NCBI GenBank assembly: GCA_943704525.1
Contig: CALSCQ010001360.1
Span: 1-22,224 of the forward strand
From: Pigoraptor vietnamica
Lineage: Eukaryota > Opisthokonta > Filasterea
Reading direction: 5' to 3'
Length of the DNA: 22,224 bases
The notes beneath the pieces were generated by a model, which was given only the letters and a program-made list of their open reading frames with translations, had not been told where the DNA came from and ran no database searches. Positions 19,901-22,224 of the stretch are shown here, one piece after another. Numbering within the stretch: position 1 is the first letter of the stretch; each line of letters starts with the position of its first letter. The position numbers were made by a program, and so were the translations under genes.

Positions 19901-21670
19901 GCCGCTCTCGCGCCCCACCGCCACGCCGTAGTCCCGCAGCATGAGGCATGACGTCACGCCGCGCGCGCCGCCGGCGTCCGTGCGTGCAGAGAGCGTCTTC
20001 CACGGTTCCTGCAGCGACGACACGCCGCTCGGCGGGAGCGCGGGGACGCGCGCAGTCATCGAGCACACGTGCTTGCTCGCGATCCCCGCCGACGGACCCG
20101 CCGGAGCCAGCTCGCCCAACGCCAATCTCCTGAGGGACGCCAAGAAGTGGTCGTCAAAGCACCACACGGACAGACCGCCCGCCGCGTCCGCCGCAGCAAC
20201 GACCGGCGGCACAAACGCCGTGGAGGGCGACGATGGCGCGCACGCGACGACCGGGAAAGACCCTCGCAAGAGGGGTTCGGGGCAGGACGGGCACCACGTG
20301 GCAAGGGGGTCTTCGGCGGCAGACGCGGGAAGGCCGGCGCGCAGCACCCGCACGAGTGTCGGGGACGAAGCGCCGCTGTTGGGACTGAAGGACGACCTCG
20401 TGGCGTCCTTGTCCTTCGTGGGCGAGTCTGTGTTGGACAGGACAGACGACGAGCGCGCGAGGGCGGGGTCGCTTGCGCGGCGCTGGTGCTTGCCGTGCGC
20501 AGAACCGCCGTAGATCGAGACCATTGGGGGCACGTCGGGGAGCGGGGGCAGTTCAAAAATATACCCGCACCCATCCTGAGAGCCAAATGGGAGAAGAGAG
20601 TGGTCAGTGTCACAGTAATCGGCGACAAGGACGACCAGAGTTCCACAAGTGCGTGACTCAAAACAGCCGACTCACACTCGGGACAAGTGCGGCAATCTAA
20701 TCGGTGTACGGGCAGACAAACTACCAGTTGGCGCGCATGAGGGCATGCGTGCGTCACGTGCGTATGGCACGTGAACTTACGTTTCCGCACGCGATCACGT
20801 GCGCACGGCCAAAGAATCGCACGGACGACCACCCGACTTTGACGGGACACCGAGCGGCGCAGAGCACTTGGAAGTCCTGACACGAGTACAGCTGCGGGAT
20901 TGGCGATGGGTGGGGGTTAGCTTGCGACCCAAAACCGAACGGACGCAAGTATTGAATGCGTGAACGAGATCGACGTTGTTTCGCCGTGATGTGACGTGCA
21001 CAAAGAGTGCACATACGCAACTCACACACACTCTGAACAGACACAAGATTGAAACGCACAAAAAGGAGTCAATGGCGCTTCGCCGTGCTATAACATGCGC
21101 AAACAAAGGGCAGACACACGCACCCTCCACTCTCCCTTGAAGGCGACAAGCAGCAGCGACCGCCCCGCGGGATCGCACGCGACAGCGACGGGCTTAGGCC
21201 CCTCGATGCACACCATGCGCGTGGGTGCGGGTGCCGGGTCTTCCGCGCGCCACCCTGCGGCGGTGCCGGGCCGCTCGATGGCCCACATCTTCAGAGTGCC
21301 ATCCGGGGCAATGGCAAGGAGACCATCGGCGCCGCCTTGAAAGGAAGAGGATTGCGAATAGAGGGGATGTGAGATAAGCAGTAGGGCACAAAGGCACACA
21401 CGCGTGTGACACACACACGCACACACGCACACACGCACACGCACACGCACACGAACACGCACACGCACATGCACACACACGCGCACACAAGCATAAACCC
21501 ACACGCACACGCACACGTACCATCCGGTCCGAGGGGACAGAGGGACAGCGACTGCACCCAATTGGGTCGCGTACCGCCAGGAATCACTCGCAGTATCTGA
21601 ATCACAGCGAAATCACCGCACGCACACTACAGTCATGCATACAGGACACAAATGACGCACACAACGCGCG

Positions 21671-21718
<48 letters not shown>

Positions 21719-22105
21719 CACACACACACACACACAAAAAAAAAAAAGTGGGTTGCTCGCACACTGGCACACGCACAGTAACCAGGTAGAGCACGTACCT
21801 CCAGTGTATCGACGTCCATGACGTGCACTTCGGGGTACTGCCCCGCACACACGAAATGCCGTCCGTCCGACAGAGTCTGAATGGCGCAAATAAGGGGGGC
21901 GCGAGTCAGTCTCAGCACCTGTGCCCGCTGTTTCACTCGCACAATACGAGTGCTATACTGTCCATTGACACACAGACGCGCTCCCAAATGTGTCGCGTGC
22001 ACCCACCACAAGGGACGTTGGCGTGCCTGGCAGTGTGCGCGTGCTCTGGAGGCACAGGCCGTCGCGCACGTGCCAACAGCACAGCATGCTGCATTGCAAC
22101 AGAGA
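16996..22105 (-). CDS. WDR7: WDR7 / rabconnectin-3 beta orthologue, 5' end outside window
   Basis: Eight exons are visible: 22105-22007, 21876-21799, 21596-21521, 21335-21124, 20891-20781, 20575-18743, 18577-18279 and 18151-16996. They give 1287 residues ending at a TAG; human WDR7 has about 1490. In animals WDR7 pairs with DMXL proteins to regulate V-ATPase assembly on endosomes and synaptic vesicles. The order of conserved blocks matches WDR7: YPEVHVMDVDTLEILRVI, PNWVQSLSL, GHRARVTCLLEP, LLVSGGADFSVRVW, SVGEDHSVALYSLAEGKC, VVGCADGTAHVWQLATGHLD, SRFWQDSQTEIQEAARALLL, then C-terminal FAVGTPDGFVVVYDLKTG and FFGMLGG. Two WD40 propellers flank a helical middle. A Ser/Pro/Gly-rich stretch of ~120 residues (about 945-1065) looks disordered. 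The acceptor of the first visible exon is uncertain: AAG before 22105, or CAG slightly downstream. Confidence 0.94.
21391..21519. repeat. CA-rich repeat in a WDR7 intron
   Basis: Imperfect CACG/CACA repeat filling most of the intron between exons 21596-21521 and 21335-21124. It reads TG on the sense strand and starts at the donor GTACGTGTGCG. Confidence 0.85.
21674..21747. repeat. CA microsatellite followed by A12 in a WDR7 intron
   Basis: CA repeat at 21674-21736, interrupted once by cgca, ends in a run of twelve A (21736-21747) on the plus strand. It lies in the intron between exons 21876-21799 and 21596-21521. There are no target-site duplications or SINE-like body, so the A-run is not evidence of a retroposon. 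Confidence 0.9.
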
Positions 22106-22224
22106 CTTGAGAAAGAGGATTGCCCGCAAAAAAACACTCGCACGTCCAACCACAGAGAACAGAATACATTATTCGCGCAGCACGAACCCATATGTACCCC
22201 TCCCTATTCCTCCCCCTCCCCCCC
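22106..22224 (-). other. Upstream WDR7 intron reaching the window edge
   Basis: Upstream on the sense strand of the first visible WDR7 exon. A pyrimidine-rich tract (CCTCTTTCTCAAG) precedes the likely acceptor. The window ends in C-rich sequence. I see no convincing further exon; the N-terminal ~100 or more residues of WDR7 must lie beyond. Confidence 0.6.

Noticed and set aside
18920-19951. 343-codon open frame on the plus strand
   Set aside because: Antisense shadow of the large WDR7 exon; Arg/His-rich with no domain.
21736-21747. A12 run after CA repeat as a sign of a retroposed element
   Set aside because: No body, no target-site duplication and no promoter boxes; simple microsatellite degeneration explains it.
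1-22224. Transposons, virus-like elements, CRISPR arrays or rRNA genes
   Set aside because: No transposase, integrase, reverse transcriptase or capsid-like frame, no long terminal repeats, no regularly spaced repeat array with unique spacers, and no rRNA-like block were seen.

Overview
The window is nuclear DNA of a free-living eukaryotic microbe, GC-rich in its exons. Five protein genes are visible. Four are cut by many spliceosomal introns, and most introns carry CA/TG microsatellite. A TTAGGG-type telomere-like run, a fungal/plant-type PHO84/PHT1 phosphate:H+ symporter, a TKL-like receptor kinase and a WDR7 (rabconnectin-3 beta) orthologue together point to a protist. WDR7 is absent from yeast and PHT1 transporters are absent from most animals. 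An amoebozoan- or apusomonad-like lineage is my best guess, but the sequence does not settle it. Both window ends run into poly-C, so this may be a whole contig broken at homopolymers.

Layout: (1) 81-4590, minus strand, a receptor kinase cut at its C terminus: signal peptide, bacterial-type BMP/PnrA ligand-binding domain, EGF module, one membrane helix, then the kinase domain; 12 exons visible. (2) 5313-11052, plus strand, a complete 16-exon gene for an 800-residue TPR-ankyrin-CxxC-His-repeat-MYND protein. (3) 11486-13244, minus strand, glutathione reductase, two exons, with a probable mitochondrial/cytosolic pair of starts. (4) 14540-16703, plus strand, a PHO84-like phosphate transporter, six exons, 567 residues. 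(5) 16996-22105, minus strand, WDR7, eight exons visible, N terminus beyond the window.

Genes 1/2 and 3/4 are divergent (722 and 1295 bases between start codons). Genes 2/3 and 4/5 are convergent (433 and 292 bases between stops). There is no operon and no obvious shared pathway: the set covers extracellular sensing, phosphate uptake, redox homeostasis and V-ATPase/endosome regulation. I joined exons by reading splice sites by eye; every internal junction proposed keeps the frame and family similarity. No RNA gene, transposon, virus-like element or CRISPR array was seen.

The most unusual items are the BMP-domain receptor kinase with its large N-lobe insertion and non-RD catalytic loop, the metal-binding-rich MYND protein, an intron that appears to have grown by duplicating its own 5' splice-site region, and the very frequent C at donor position +4.
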